Position numbers and translations under genes: made by a program. DNA of 64,000 nt, taken from positions 166,207 through 230,206 of the forward strand of contig NZ_PYMJ01000008.1 of NCBI RefSeq assembly GCF_003025615.1, written 5' to 3'. The stretch comes from Photobacterium frigidiphilum. Lineage in GTDB: Bacteria > Pseudomonadota > Gammaproteobacteria > Enterobacterales > Vibrionaceae. How positions within the stretch are numbered: the first letter of the stretch is position 1; the number at the start of each line of letters is the position of its first letter. Positions 46,662 to 55,955 of the stretch are shown piece by piece. Under the pieces are notes generated by a model. That model saw only the letters and a list, made by a program, of their open reading frames with translations, was not told the origin of the DNA and ran no database searches.

Positions 46662-47825
46662 CTACAAAATAATGTGTGGCAAATAACGCGACATATCTTG
46701 AGTGACTTTTGATTTGTCTTCTCTTATCGAGATCCCTCCCGGTTTGTCGTTAACCAGCCAACTGCCAATTAGGGTGTAATAATCACCAAATTTAGGTAAA
46801 GGGTGGTATGCCTGATAGATCACCCCTTCATCACCGTAAGGACCGTCAACACGCAAGGTTTGCTTGCCATTTTGGACGATGGAAATGTTGGCACCTTCAC
46901 GTGCAAATAACGGCTTGATAACGTAGTCCCGCAAGCTACTAAGCCCTTTGTCATCCGGGAAGTAGGCGGGCAATAGATTGGGGTGATTATGAAATTTTTG
47001 CCATAAAAGGGGTAACAGTGCTTTATTACTAATGACTGATTTCCACATCGGTTCTAACCAGTTTACTTTGGCATCGGCTAAGTTTTCTGCATAGTTTTCG
47101 CGGAACATAAACTCCCAAGGGTACAGTTTGAACATCCAACGAATAGGGCGACTTGCCATATCGGTGAATTCCCCTTTATTGTTCAAACCAATATCTTCGA
47201 TGTGAACAAAGGAAGTAGATAGTCCGGCTTCTTTTGCACAATCTTCCATGTATTGCACGGTGCCGCGATCTTCTTCTGTGTCATGACAACAAGAAAAGTG
47301 CAGTGTTTGACCAGGCTGAGAATGCGCTAACTCTTTAAAGCGATTGATCAGCAGCTCTTGCAGTAAGTTAAATTGGTCGGCATCACGGCGAATAGCCCCG
47401 CTTTTTACTTGGTCTTCAAGCCACAACCATTGCCAGAACCCAGTTTCGAAAAGAGACGTTGGCGTATCCGCATTGTTTTCATATAGCTTCGCATGCCCTG
47501 TACCGTCATAGGAAAAATCTAAGCGAGAATAAAGTGAGGGTTCTTTACGTTGCCATGAATCTAATACGTTTTGCCACATGGCTTCTGGTATTTGGAATTT
47601 ACGTAACCAATATTCATCTCGTACGACAGTATCTACCACATCAAGACACATCTGGTGTATCTCTTCGGTTGGATCCTCGATATCACGTTCAATTTGCTCT
47701 AACGTGAATTGATAATAAGCGGTCTCATCCCAATAAGGGTCTTCATACATCGAGTGAAAGCCAAAGCCATATTCGGCGGCTAATTCACGCCAATGTTTAC
47801 GTTCCTTACTGTCAATTCTGAGCAT
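46662..47825 (-). CDS. ygiC: Glutathionylspermidine-synthase-like ATP-grasp ligase (YgiC/YjfC type)
   Basis: 387 residues, family length. Typical sequence features: the N-terminal LAAEYGFGFHSMYEDPYWDETAYYQF, SRLDFSYDGTGHAKLYENNADTPTSLFETGFWQW, and the C-terminal VIKPLFAREGANISIV with LIGSWLVNDKPGGISIRED. The family belongs to the C-terminal synthetase domain of Gsp but has no amidase. It likely ligates a peptide or amine to a carboxylate; the true substrate is unknown. AAGGACAATCACGA precedes the ATG. The partner genes found beside yjfC elsewhere lie at 58.9-62.8 kb, separated from it here. Confidence 0.9.
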   Translation of the reverse strand: MLRIDSKERKHWRELAAEYGFGFHSMYEDPYWDETAYYQFTLEQIERDIEDPTEEIHQMCLDVVDTVVRDEYWLRKFQIPEAMWQNVLDSWQRKEPSLYSRLDFSYDGTGHAKLYENNADTPTSLFETGFWQWLWLEDQVKSGAIRRDADQFNLLQELLINRFKELAHSQPGQTLHFSCCHDTEEDRGTVQYMEDCAKEAGLSTSFVHIEDIGLNNKGEFTDMASRPIRWMFKLYPWEFMFRENYAENLADAKVNWLEPMWKSVISNKALLPLLWQKFHNHPNLLPAYFPDDKGLSSLRDYVIKPLFAREGANISIVQNGKQTLRVDGPYGDEGVIYQAYHPLPKFGDYYTLIGSWLVNDKPGGISIREDKSKVTQDMSRYLPHIIL

Positions 47826-47973
47826 TCGTGATTGTCCTTACTGCATACAAAGGGTGCTAAAGCGTTAACGTCACCCAGAATATGACACTTTTCAGTGTGA
47901 TAGCCAAACTGAGTCTGCGAGTACGGTACTCATCCAAAAGGTTGGTCACCGATTTTTAACTGATTTTAAATCA

Positions 47974-48582
47974 TTATTCTTTTAGGTAAGTACATAAAAA
48001 TTGTGTAACCGATGTTTCAATCGCTATTTGTTGTTCTTCTGCAGTAGCTGGTGGAAGGTGTACCAGTATCTGAGGCCAGAAAACGATAGCTTTGATTGAA
48101 GCAAAAAATTGTTCAGAAGCCACTTCAGGGTAAGCGACATCCAGTTTATCGGCGGCAATACCTGCCTCTATCCATCGAGTTAATCCAATGCACCCTTCTA
48201 AATCTTGAACTTTTTCTTGCATGATAGTTGCAGATTTACTTGAGCGCATACACTCAGATAAAACCATACGTGCTAGTGACAAAAAGTCATCACTACAGAG
48301 TAACTTTACTTCTGTTTCTGCTATCGCGGTAAGCTGAGATTTTACTGATGTTGTGGTATTAAATTGAACGTCAGTAATGGCATGAATGTTTGAGAATAGG
48401 CGTTCAATAATCATGCTAAATAGACTTTCTTTCGTTGGATAATATTTATAAAGCGTTCGTTTAGAGACTTCTGCTTTTTTGGAGATCGCCTCCATACTGG
48501 TTTGCTCCAACCCTTTTTCAGTGAAAAGGGCTATAGCAGCCAGAATAATATTTTCTTGTTTTATTTCAGCAACCTTAACCAT
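47974..48582 (-). CDS. TetR-family repressor
   Basis: 202 residues. The N-terminal helix-turn-helix is clear: IILAAIALFTEKGLEQTSMEAISKKAEVSKRTLYKYYPTKESLF. The C-terminal part is the helical ligand and dimer domain, resembling the AefR-like TetR_C_7 group. It is divergent from the metallo-hydrolase lipoprotein gene. Two matching palindromes lie between the genes, so it probably represses itself and that gene. Confidence 0.93.
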   Translation of the reverse strand: MVKVAEIKQENIILAAIALFTEKGLEQTSMEAISKKAEVSKRTLYKYYPTKESLFSMIIERLFSNIHAITDVQFNTTTSVKSQLTAIAETEVKLLCSDDFLSLARMVLSECMRSSKSATIMQEKVQDLEGCIGLTRWIEAGIAADKLDVAYPEVASEQFFASIKAIVFWPQILVHLPPATAEEQQIAIETSVTQFLCTYLKE

Positions 48583-48603
48583 ATATCACTCAATATTAAA
48601 AAT

Positions 48604-48629
48604 AAAAGTAAACGCATGTGTTTACTTTT
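48604..48629. promoter_or_regulatory. TetR-type operator 1
   Basis: A 26-bp near-perfect palindrome, AAAAGTAAAC-N6-GTTTACTTTT, between the divergent TetR gene and the lipoprotein gene. The centre GCATGT is also almost symmetrical. It lies 22 bases from the TetR start codon. Confidence 0.8.
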
Positions 48630-48649
48630 TATTGGTTCACGTTATTATT

Positions 48650-48675
48650 AAAAGTATACACCGTCGTTTACTTTT
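48650..48675. promoter_or_regulatory. TetR-type operator 2
   Basis: AAAAGTATAC-N6-GTTTACTTTT, with the same arms and spacing as operator 1 except one mismatch. It ends 15 bases before the lipoprotein start codon and would block its transcription or translation start region. Confidence 0.78.
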
Positions 48676-48690
48676 GAGGCTAGCATAAAT

Positions 48691-49854
48691 ATGAATACCA
48701 AGTTGAAAACATCGTTGATACCTTTAATGAGTGTACTTGGATTAGCTGCCTGTAATGATAATGTGATTACGGGGGAGCATGTTCTGAGTGCTGACTTACG
48801 TAACACGCGTATTGAACAATCTGCTCAATTCTTTGATGGCAAAGTTATTTCTCGTATTCCACAGGTTGAAAACCAAGAGGGTATTGTAGAAACGCTATGG
48901 AAATTTTTTGCCCAACGTAGCCAATATAAGCCTTCACAAGCATTACCGTATCAAGATGTTGATATTACACGATTACAAAACCCTAGTGAGCAATTACGTG
49001 TGACTTGGCTCGGGCATTCGTCATTATTTATAGAAGCCGACAAAACACGTATTTTAATTGATCCTGTATTTGAATATGCAGCCCCTGCTTTTTTTGCCCG
49101 AATGTTTCAGCGTAATGTTGCGGCCCCTGTAAGCCGTGAAGATTTACCATTACCTGATGTGATTGTGATTTCGCATGATCATTATGACCATTTAGAAGAA
49201 AATACAGCCCGATTTTATGCCAACAAAGATGTGATGTTTTTTGTGCCGCTAGGGGTTGGACGTCACCTTGAAAAATGGGGTGTTCCACCAACAAATATTA
49301 AAGAATTTGATTGGTGGGAAAGTCAGAAAATAAATTCGGTAACCATTACTGCGGCACCAGCCAACCACAATTCAGGTAGAGGGCTGTTTGATTCAAACAA
49401 AACGCTATGGGCTTCTTGGGCAATTCAGGCTGATACTGGTAGTGTGTTTTTTAGTGGCGATACTGCTTATGGTGAGCATTTTAAGCAAATAGGCGAACGC
49501 TTAGGTCCGTTCGATTTGGCTTTTATTGAAGTTGCAGCCAACTTAAAAGAAGACAGTGGTTATCCTGTTGAAGGCTGGGGGCATATGCAAGCATCTCATA
49601 CCATGCAGGCACATTTAGATGTTCAAGCTGATAAATTGTTTCCTGTCCATTGGTCAACGTATGAACTTTTTATTCATCAGTGGGATGAGCCTGTAAATGA
49701 TTTGATTGCAGAAGCGGCTAAATATGATGTTGAGTTAGTGACACCGATGGTAGGTGCTTCTATTGATCTGCCTTTAGCAGAGAAAACGGCGTATTGGTGG
49801 CAAGATGTTTATGACAAAGGTGCAGCAATTCCATTGGTGTTTAACTCACAATAA
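48691..49854 (+). CDS. Metallo-beta-lactamase-fold hydrolase lipoprotein (RomA/NAPE-PLD-like)
   Basis: 387 residues. A lipoprotein signal (PLMSVLGLAACND) suggests membrane attachment. The metal site is intact: HSSLFIEA, then HDHYDHLE (HxHxDH), NHNSGRG, FFSGDTAYGEHF and the final HWSTYELF. The arrangement fits the NAPE-PLD/RomA branch, whose members act on phospholipids or related molecules; the substrate here is unknown. It is probably controlled by the TetR repressor through the two operators. The ribosome-binding site is weak. Confidence 0.87.
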   Translation: MNTKLKTSLIPLMSVLGLAACNDNVITGEHVLSADLRNTRIEQSAQFFDGKVISRIPQVENQEGIVETLWKFFAQRSQYKPSQALPYQDVDITRLQNPSEQLRVTWLGHSSLFIEADKTRILIDPVFEYAAPAFFARMFQRNVAAPVSREDLPLPDVIVISHDHYDHLEENTARFYANKDVMFFVPLGVGRHLEKWGVPPTNIKEFDWWESQKINSVTITAAPANHNSGRGLFDSNKTLWASWAIQADTGSVFFSGDTAYGEHFKQIGERLGPFDLAFIEVAANLKEDSGYPVEGWGHMQASHTMQAHLDVQADKLFPVHWSTYELFIHQWDEPVNDLIAEAAKYDVELVTPMVGASIDLPLAEKTAYWWQDVYDKGAAIPLVFNSQ

Positions 49855-49955
49855 TAAGTAACGCTGAAATTGAGATAACAGATTCATTAAAACGTCAGAA
49901 ACTGTAATTATGATAGTTGGTCTTATTGGTCTTATGAAATTGACTGGAGGGAATC

Positions 49956-50384
49956 ATGGAAGTACATATTGCTAAAACCCAACAAGAATTAGAAAGGGCT
50001 GCCACTGTTCTTGTGCAATTACGCCCTGCATTTAATATTGCTTCATTGTGTGAACAAATTATTCAACAGCAAAAGCAGGGATATCAAGTCGCTTACGTCG
50101 AACTCGATGGGCGAGTTGTTTGTGTGGCAGGCTTTACAGTTAACCTAAAATTGGCGTGGGGTAAATCAATATACGTTGATGATTTGGTTACCGATTCAGA
50201 CACACGATCTGTTGGGGCGGGAAAGCACATGATTGAATGGCTAAAGATGTACGCTAAAAACGAAGGATGTAGAGAAATACATTTAGATTCAGGCGTACAG
50301 CGTTATGGTGCTCATCGCTTTTATCTTCGTGAAGGCTTTAATATAACATCTCATCATTTTATGCTGAACAACGTCAGTGACTGA
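49956..50384 (+). CDS. GNAT-family N-acetyltransferase
   Basis: 142 residues with the GNAT core: AYVELDGRVVCVAGFTV, IYVDDLVTDSDTRSVGAGKHMIEWLKMYAKNEGC (acetyl-CoA loop, R/QxxGxG-like RSVGAGK) and the closing LDSGVQRYGAHRFYLREGF. TGGAGGGAATC precedes the start. The substrate cannot be predicted. Confidence 0.92.
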   Translation: MEVHIAKTQQELERAATVLVQLRPAFNIASLCEQIIQQQKQGYQVAYVELDGRVVCVAGFTVNLKLAWGKSIYVDDLVTDSDTRSVGAGKHMIEWLKMYAKNEGCREIHLDSGVQRYGAHRFYLREGFNITSHHFMLNNVSD

Positions 50385-50482
50385 TTGTTAAGTGCTGGTT
50401 TGGTTGAAACGGTAAAGATAGCATTCAATAATTCCGATGAGGAGAAGCTTGTTGACCGTTCTTCTTTATTTCATTATTGGCG

Positions 50483-51424
50483 CTAAAGCCCTTCGACGTT
50501 AATCCAATTCCAGCGCCTTTGCACTTCTTGTACTTTCTGGTTGAGAACAATATTCCTAATATCCTCAACAAATTCTTCAATCAAGCTGCCAAATTCCCCC
50601 TTTCGGCTGATGACGGCTAACTGTCGGGTGATGCCAGGAGCAGGTAATGGCTGGCATTCCAGTTTATCCAGTAGCTCAAGCTGTCGAGCCAAAAACGTGG
50701 GTGAGGAAAGCGACCACCCCAATCCTTCTGCCACCATCCCCAGCACGTTATCGGCGCGATCAAGAGAGAATTGACTCTGTGGCTTGTAGTTACGCCAGCG
50801 TAGCCAATTGTTGGTTTGGGTTCCTGTCGGTGTCCAGTTTTCATAGGCGATATAAGGCTTGTTTCTTGCCAGCCATTGGATGTCTTTCGTTTCCCAGTTT
50901 GCAGGGGTAACAACGACGTATTGCTCTCCCAATAGTGGGAACATGGCGAGATCCTGTGGGATATCCTGATTAGCCATACTGATGATGATATCGGTTTTGC
51001 CTGACTGAAGTGAGGTTAGCAATTCTGGTGCGGTGCCAGTTATCTGGTTGATATGGGCAACTTTGGGTTGGAGATATTTGAGTAACTCTATACCCGCAAT
51101 TTGGGTAACTGAATCGACCATGCCAATACGCAATCGGGGTAGCTTGCCTTTTTCTATCGAGTGCATCCAGTCTTGCAGTTTGCGCGATTCAGCCAGTAGT
51201 TTGCTGCCCTGCTCGTACAGTTCACGTCCAGCCAGTGTCAGTTTGATTGGACGCTTACTTCTGTCTAACAGTTTGCTGTCAAGTATCTGCTCTAGGCTCT
51301 GAACCAGCTGTGAAACCGCAGATTGGGTTTGATTAAGCTGTTGGGCCGCTTTGCTAAATGAGCCGGTCTCGACCACTGTAATGAAGGTTCTGAGTTGGCG
51401 AAGATCAAAGGCAATATTGTCCAT
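50483..51424 (-). CDS. LysR-family regulator of the adjacent lyase operon
   Basis: 313 residues. An N-terminal winged helix-turn-helix (LRQLRTFITVVETGSFSKAAQQLNQTQSAVSQLVQSLEQILDSKLLDR) is followed by a two-lobed co-inducer domain. It is divergent from the aspartase-like/PrpD/Dcu operon with 150-170 bases between start codons, the classic LysR arrangement. The ligand is probably the operon's substrate or product, but this is inference. Confidence 0.93.
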   Translation of the reverse strand: MDNIAFDLRQLRTFITVVETGSFSKAAQQLNQTQSAVSQLVQSLEQILDSKLLDRSKRPIKLTLAGRELYEQGSKLLAESRKLQDWMHSIEKGKLPRLRIGMVDSVTQIAGIELLKYLQPKVAHINQITGTAPELLTSLQSGKTDIIISMANQDIPQDLAMFPLLGEQYVVVTPANWETKDIQWLARNKPYIAYENWTPTGTQTNNWLRWRNYKPQSQFSLDRADNVLGMVAEGLGWSLSSPTFLARQLELLDKLECQPLPAPGITRQLAVISRKGEFGSLIEEFVEDIRNIVLNQKVQEVQRRWNWINVEGL

Positions 51425-51591
51425 ATGTGGTTATATTATAAGTTTAACTAATACTCTGTATTATATTCTCCACTGCTAGCTAAGTTCGGAGCTACGTCAA
51501 GAAATCAAGAAAAGCCATGGCATAGAATCCTAGTTATTCCGAAAGTACTTAAAAAGTATTTCCAAAATATCTAAAAATGCAGGGCTTAGCG

Positions 51592-53064
51592 ATGAGAAAA
51601 GAAACTGATGTATTAGGCGAGATGATGTTACCCGATGAGGTTTACTACGGTATTCAGACTGTTCGTGCCCGTGATAACTTTGCTGTATCTGGTCGTACGG
51701 CAGTAGATGTACCACATTATTTGTGGGCCGTAGCGGCTATCAAGCAAGCTGCAGCTAAAGCTAACTGCAAAATTGGTGCGCTAGACGCCACTGTGGCTAA
51801 AGCGATTGTACAGGCTTCACAGGAAATGATGGATCACCGTTTCGATGATCAGTTCCCGATTGATATTTTTCAAGGTGGCGGCGGAACCTCGACCAATATG
51901 AACGCCAACGAGGTGATAGCAAATCGCGCTAACGAAATTCTTACCGGAAAGAAAGGCTATGATGTTGTACATCCCAATACTCACGTCAATATGGGGCAGT
52001 CAACTAACGATGTGATCCCTGCAGCGATGAAGATGACTTGCCGTATTAATTTACATGCGCTGATCGCAGAGGTCGCTGCACTTGAAGTCATGCTGGAAGA
52101 GAAAACCCAAGCATTTGATCACGTGGTGAAGCTGGCGAGAACCTGCCTGCAAGATGCGGTGCCGATTACTCTTGGCCAGCAATTCAGCGGCTATTTACAT
52201 CAAGTTCGCCGTCTGCATCAATCGTTGAAAACAGCAAGCGAACAAACACTTGATTTACCGTTAGGTGCTACGGCGGTTGGTACGGGCTTGTCTACACATG
52301 AGGGCTACCTAGAGCAGGTATATATCGAGCTTCGGGAAATATCGGGTGAACAGTTTATTGCTGAAGATAACTTCTTCGACGGTTTGCAAAATGGCGATAC
52401 CTACCTTGAAGTTGCAGCCCAACTGAAAAAGTTGGCTGCATTTTTATCTAAGATGGCAACTGATTTTCGTCTTCAGGGAAGTGGTCCGCGTGCTGGTTTC
52501 AACGAATTATTCTTACCCGCTGTTCAGCCAGGCTCTTCAATTATGCCGGGCAAAATTAACCCTGTGATGCCAGAACTGATCAATCAAATTGCCTATCAGG
52601 TAATTGGTAATGATGTGACTATCACGATGGCGGTTGAAGGTGGCGAGCTGGATCTCAATGTCTGGGAACCGGTTATTATCAAGGCACTATTTGAGTCGTG
52701 TAACTTACTAACTAATGCTATTCCATTGTTTGTTGAAAAATGTCTGAAAGACTTGTTACCCAACGAGCCTGTTTGCCGTGAATATGCGGAGAAAAGCACT
52801 GCATTAGCCACGGTGATAGCGACGCTGTTTGGCTACAAAGTAGGATGCCGTATTGCTGCGAAAGCCTTCGAACAGAACCTACGTGTGCGAGATGTAGTAT
52901 TAGACGAGCAGTTGCTAACGCCAGAGCAGGCTGACTATTTGTTGGATCCGATGGTTATGACTGATCCCAAAGCCAGTGCGGCGGCAGTCACTCGTTATCA
53001 ACAGGAAATAGCGACTCCTCAGAAAAACTTGAACTCTGAGGTTAATACTAAGGAGCCGGCATAA
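51592..53064 (+). CDS. Aspartase/fumarase-superfamily lyase (AspA-like)
   Basis: 490 residues from the ATG at 51592; a five-codon longer start at 51577 exists. Superfamily hallmarks are present: GGGGTSTNMNANEV, HVNMGQSTNDVIPA, LQDAVPITLGQ and the flexible signature loop PGSSIMPGKINPVMPE with the catalytic Ser. It is similar in length to AspA (478 in E. coli), but the second motif reads HVNMGQSTND instead of HVNKCQSTND, so it is divergent. It may be a plain aspartase or may cleave a substituted aspartate to fumarate. The stop overlaps the next start by one base. Confidence 0.85.
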   Translation: MRKETDVLGEMMLPDEVYYGIQTVRARDNFAVSGRTAVDVPHYLWAVAAIKQAAAKANCKIGALDATVAKAIVQASQEMMDHRFDDQFPIDIFQGGGGTSTNMNANEVIANRANEILTGKKGYDVVHPNTHVNMGQSTNDVIPAAMKMTCRINLHALIAEVAALEVMLEEKTQAFDHVVKLARTCLQDAVPITLGQQFSGYLHQVRRLHQSLKTASEQTLDLPLGATAVGTGLSTHEGYLEQVYIELREISGEQFIAEDNFFDGLQNGDTYLEVAAQLKKLAAFLSKMATDFRLQGSGPRAGFNELFLPAVQPGSSIMPGKINPVMPELINQIAYQVIGNDVTITMAVEGGELDLNVWEPVIIKALFESCNLLTNAIPLFVEKCLKDLLPNEPVCREYAEKSTALATVIATLFGYKVGCRIAAKAFEQNLRVRDVVLDEQLLTPEQADYLLDPMVMTDPKASAAAVTRYQQEIATPQKNLNSEVNTKEPA

Positions 53065-54422
53065 TGGCTGACTCCTTAATACTGCAAATCGCACGTTGGT
53101 GCGTGGGTCTTCGGTTTGAAGATATTCCTGATGAAGTTATCGATATCGCCAAAACAGCATTGACCGATTATGTTGCTGTCACTATTGCCGGTAGCGATAT
53201 GCCAGTTGCCAAAAATCTTCAACAGTTTGCCATTCAGCGTGCGCCACAGGGTAATTGTAATGTGTTTGGCACTGAACAAAAAAGCAATATGGCTTATGCC
53301 AGTTATGCGAATGGGGCTGCATCTCACGCCCTTGATTTTGATGATGTGAGCTGGGCGACGATTGGTCACCCAACTGTGACTGTCGCTCCTGTGGCCTTTG
53401 CTGTAGCCGAAGAGCGGAAGTTGGATGGTGCGAGCATTTTACGAGCTTATATCGCAGGCGTTGAAGCTCAACATCAGATAGCAAGATGGGTCATGCCGCA
53501 GTTGTCTGAGCAGGGCTGGCATACCACCCCGACGATTGGTGTTTTTGGATCAACTGTTGCTGCTGGGATCCTGCTTGATCTTGATGAAGATACCTTAGCT
53601 CATGCGCTGGCGATTGCCGCGTCGTCGGCATCCGGCGTTCGGGGCAACTTCGGTAGTCAAACCAAAGCGATGCATGCAGGGTTGGCAGCGTTTAACGGTA
53701 TCAATGCCGTTGAGTTGGCAATGATTGGCGTAACAGGGAAGCCCAATGTGATTGAGTCTGCTGATGGTTTCGCTCAGTGTTTCACCGGTATTACTACCCT
53801 CGAAGGGGCTGAGGTGACATTGGGTAAATACTGGGATCTGAAAGAAAATGGTCTGGTTTTCAAGCAATATCCGTGTTGTAGCGGCAGCCATCCTGCCATT
53901 GATTGTTGGGATGCTTTTTTGCAAGAAAGGTCACTAGGTGCTGATGACATTGAGTATTTACAGGTTGGCGTGAGCTTATTGGGGCCAAGAGAGCTGGTGT
54001 GTAATTGCCCCCAAAATGCCATTGAGGCTAAGTTTTCAATGCCATATGCCCTTGCTGCTCGATTGATTCATGGTGGGGTGGGTTTGACTGAATTTACCGA
54101 TGAAGCGGTATTGGATCAGCGTATTCAGGCGCTGATGCCGAAGATTCAGATGCGTATTGATCCCGAACTCGAAGAACTGGGATTTATCGGTACGGCTCCT
54201 GTCAAAATCAGGGTTTATCTAAAAAATGGCGAGATGATCAGCCTCGATAACGATCTCGCGAAAGGTAACCCAGAAAAGCCCTTTTTACAGGAAGAAATAG
54301 ACCGGAAGTTTATGGCCTGTGTTGTAGCCAAATATGGCGAAAATCGATGCCTGTACTGGCTGACAGTATTAGCGCATTTAGAAACTGCAACGTATGAAGA
54401 ACTTAACCAACTCCTGAATTAA
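53064..54422 (+). CDS. MmgE/PrpD-family protein
   Basis: 452 residues, family length. Characteristic stretches are IARWCVGLRFEDIPDEVIDIAKTALTDYVAVTIAG, ASHALDFDDV, GIFG-like TIGVFGSTVAAGILLDL, GNFGSQTKAMHAGLAAFNGI and FKQYPCCSGSHPAIDC. The family includes 2-methylcitrate dehydratase, cis-aconitate decarboxylase and iminodisuccinate epimerase. It starts one base before the lyase gene ends and is followed by a C4-dicarboxylate carrier, which argues against a methylcitrate role and for aspartate or fumarate derivatives. Confidence 0.87.
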   Translation: MADSLILQIARWCVGLRFEDIPDEVIDIAKTALTDYVAVTIAGSDMPVAKNLQQFAIQRAPQGNCNVFGTEQKSNMAYASYANGAASHALDFDDVSWATIGHPTVTVAPVAFAVAEERKLDGASILRAYIAGVEAQHQIARWVMPQLSEQGWHTTPTIGVFGSTVAAGILLDLDEDTLAHALAIAASSASGVRGNFGSQTKAMHAGLAAFNGINAVELAMIGVTGKPNVIESADGFAQCFTGITTLEGAEVTLGKYWDLKENGLVFKQYPCCSGSHPAIDCWDAFLQERSLGADDIEYLQVGVSLLGPRELVCNCPQNAIEAKFSMPYALAARLIHGGVGLTEFTDEAVLDQRIQALMPKIQMRIDPELEELGFIGTAPVKIRVYLKNGEMISLDNDLAKGNPEKPFLQEEIDRKFMACVVAKYGENRCLYWLTVLAHLETATYEELNQLLN

Positions 54423-54447
54423 TAACGGGAGTGGAAGGAGGTATCCA

Positions 54448-55752
54448 ATGATTATATTTCAAATAGTATTGTTATTAAGCGCGATTATTCTTGCTGCTCG
54501 TTTAGGTGGTATCGGGGTAGGGCTGGCGGGTGGTTTAGGAATGGCGATTGCTGTTTTTGGGCTTGGCTTACCACCGGGAGATATTCCGGTCTCGGTGATT
54601 TTGATCATTATGTCCGTGATCTTGGCGCTGTCGGTGATGCAGCAAGCGGGCGGTATGAATTACATGGTAAATTGCGCTGAAAAAATGCTGCGTAATAACC
54701 CTAAGTACATCAATATTCTGGCTCCGGCCACTACTTTTGTGCTGACGACACTTGCAGGTACGGGCTATACGGCAATGTCGGTATTGAATGTTATCCAGCA
54801 AGTCGCCAAGGAAAACGGGGTTCGTCCTAGCCAGCCGCTAAGCTCGGCAGTTGTTGCCTCTCAAATCGCGATTACCGCTTCGCCGATTTCGGCAGCGACC
54901 GCTGCGATGTACGTCGTGGTTGAAACGATGGGGGTAAGTTTTGGCACTGCGCTAAGCGTGATCATGCCTGCTGCCTTGTTTGGTACTGTTGTTGCCTCAT
55001 TCGTAGCAAGTCGGCAGGGGTGTGAGCTGAAAGATGATCCAATCTTCAAAGAACGTGTCGAGAAAGGGTTGGTAAACTTTACGCCGGAAGAGCAGAAACA
55101 GATTGAACCGACGATTGAAGCCAAGCGTTCGGTGTGGCTGTTCCTTGGCGGTGTGTTATTTATTGTCGCCTTGTTGTTGTTTAAACCGCTGCTAGGTCAT
55201 GCCTTGGGTTCTCGTGACATCATCGTTATTGTGATGCTGCTAACCAGCTTTATTATGGCAATGGTGTGTAAGGTTCAGCTTACTTCAATCAAGAAAGCGC
55301 CGATTTTTGCTGATGGTGCAGAAAGCTTAGTTGTGATCCTCGGTATTGTTTGGTTGAGCTCGACCATTATTGGGGTGCATATTCCTGAGATAAAAATACT
55401 GGCGGGTGATGTACTGAATGAGTATCCGGCGCTGCTGGCGGTCGTCTTCTTTTGCACATCGGCTTTGCTGTTTAGCCAAGGGGCAACCAGTGCTTTGTTG
55501 GTACCAATTGCAGCGTCGCTAAATGTTGACCCGGCTACAATCTTAGGCAGCTTTGTTGCGGTGAGCGCGCTGTATATGACCAATATTTACCCAACAACGG
55601 CTTTCGCCATTGCAACGGATGATACAGGATCTTTCCTCAGCAGTCGGTGGAATGGCTCCTACATTATCAACCATCCGTTCTTCTTGCCTGGCATGTTGGG
55701 TATCGTGGCAGCTGTACCGTTTGGTTTTGTACTGGCGAATATTTTTGTCTAA
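54448..55752 (+). CDS. Dcu-type anaerobic C4-dicarboxylate transporter
   Basis: 434 residues with about 10-12 membrane helices. Family traits: LAARLGGIGVGLAGGLGMAIAVFGLG, the AGTGYTAMSVLNVIQQVAKENGVRPSQPLSSAVVASQIAITASPISAA block and a C-terminal YPTTAFAIATDDTGSF segment, all typical of DcuA/DcuB, which exchange aspartate, fumarate, malate and succinate. It lies 25 bases after the PrpD-family gene with a GGAAGGAGG site before the start. It probably imports the pathway substrate or exports fumarate or succinate. Confidence 0.93.
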   Translation: MIIFQIVLLLSAIILAARLGGIGVGLAGGLGMAIAVFGLGLPPGDIPVSVILIIMSVILALSVMQQAGGMNYMVNCAEKMLRNNPKYINILAPATTFVLTTLAGTGYTAMSVLNVIQQVAKENGVRPSQPLSSAVVASQIAITASPISAATAAMYVVVETMGVSFGTALSVIMPAALFGTVVASFVASRQGCELKDDPIFKERVEKGLVNFTPEEQKQIEPTIEAKRSVWLFLGGVLFIVALLLFKPLLGHALGSRDIIVIVMLLTSFIMAMVCKVQLTSIKKAPIFADGAESLVVILGIVWLSSTIIGVHIPEIKILAGDVLNEYPALLAVVFFCTSALLFSQGATSALLVPIAASLNVDPATILGSFVAVSALYMTNIYPTTAFAIATDDTGSFLSSRWNGSYIINHPFFLPGMLGIVAAVPFGFVLANIFV

Positions 55753-55790
55753 CAGGCTCAAATGATGGTATTTGGCGTTATTGCCTTTGT

Positions 55791-55821
55791 AAGGCTGGTT
55801 ATGATAATTAAACCCAGCCTT
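55791..55821 (+). terminator. Hairpin after the transporter gene
   Basis: Stem AAGGCTGGTT / AACCCAGCCTT (one bulge) with a 10-base loop. The T-run after it is poor, so it is a likely but weak terminator for the lyase-PrpD-Dcu operon. Confidence 0.5.
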
Positions 55822-55955
55822 ATATTCGTGGTAATGAAATATTGAACGTTATCTGAGCGCTTTAAAAAAGCCATCAATGCAAGTTTCGCTTACGACTTTT
55901 TTCTTATGTATTAATCTTATCATACTCGAATTATTTTTAGGCTGAGAGTAAATAC

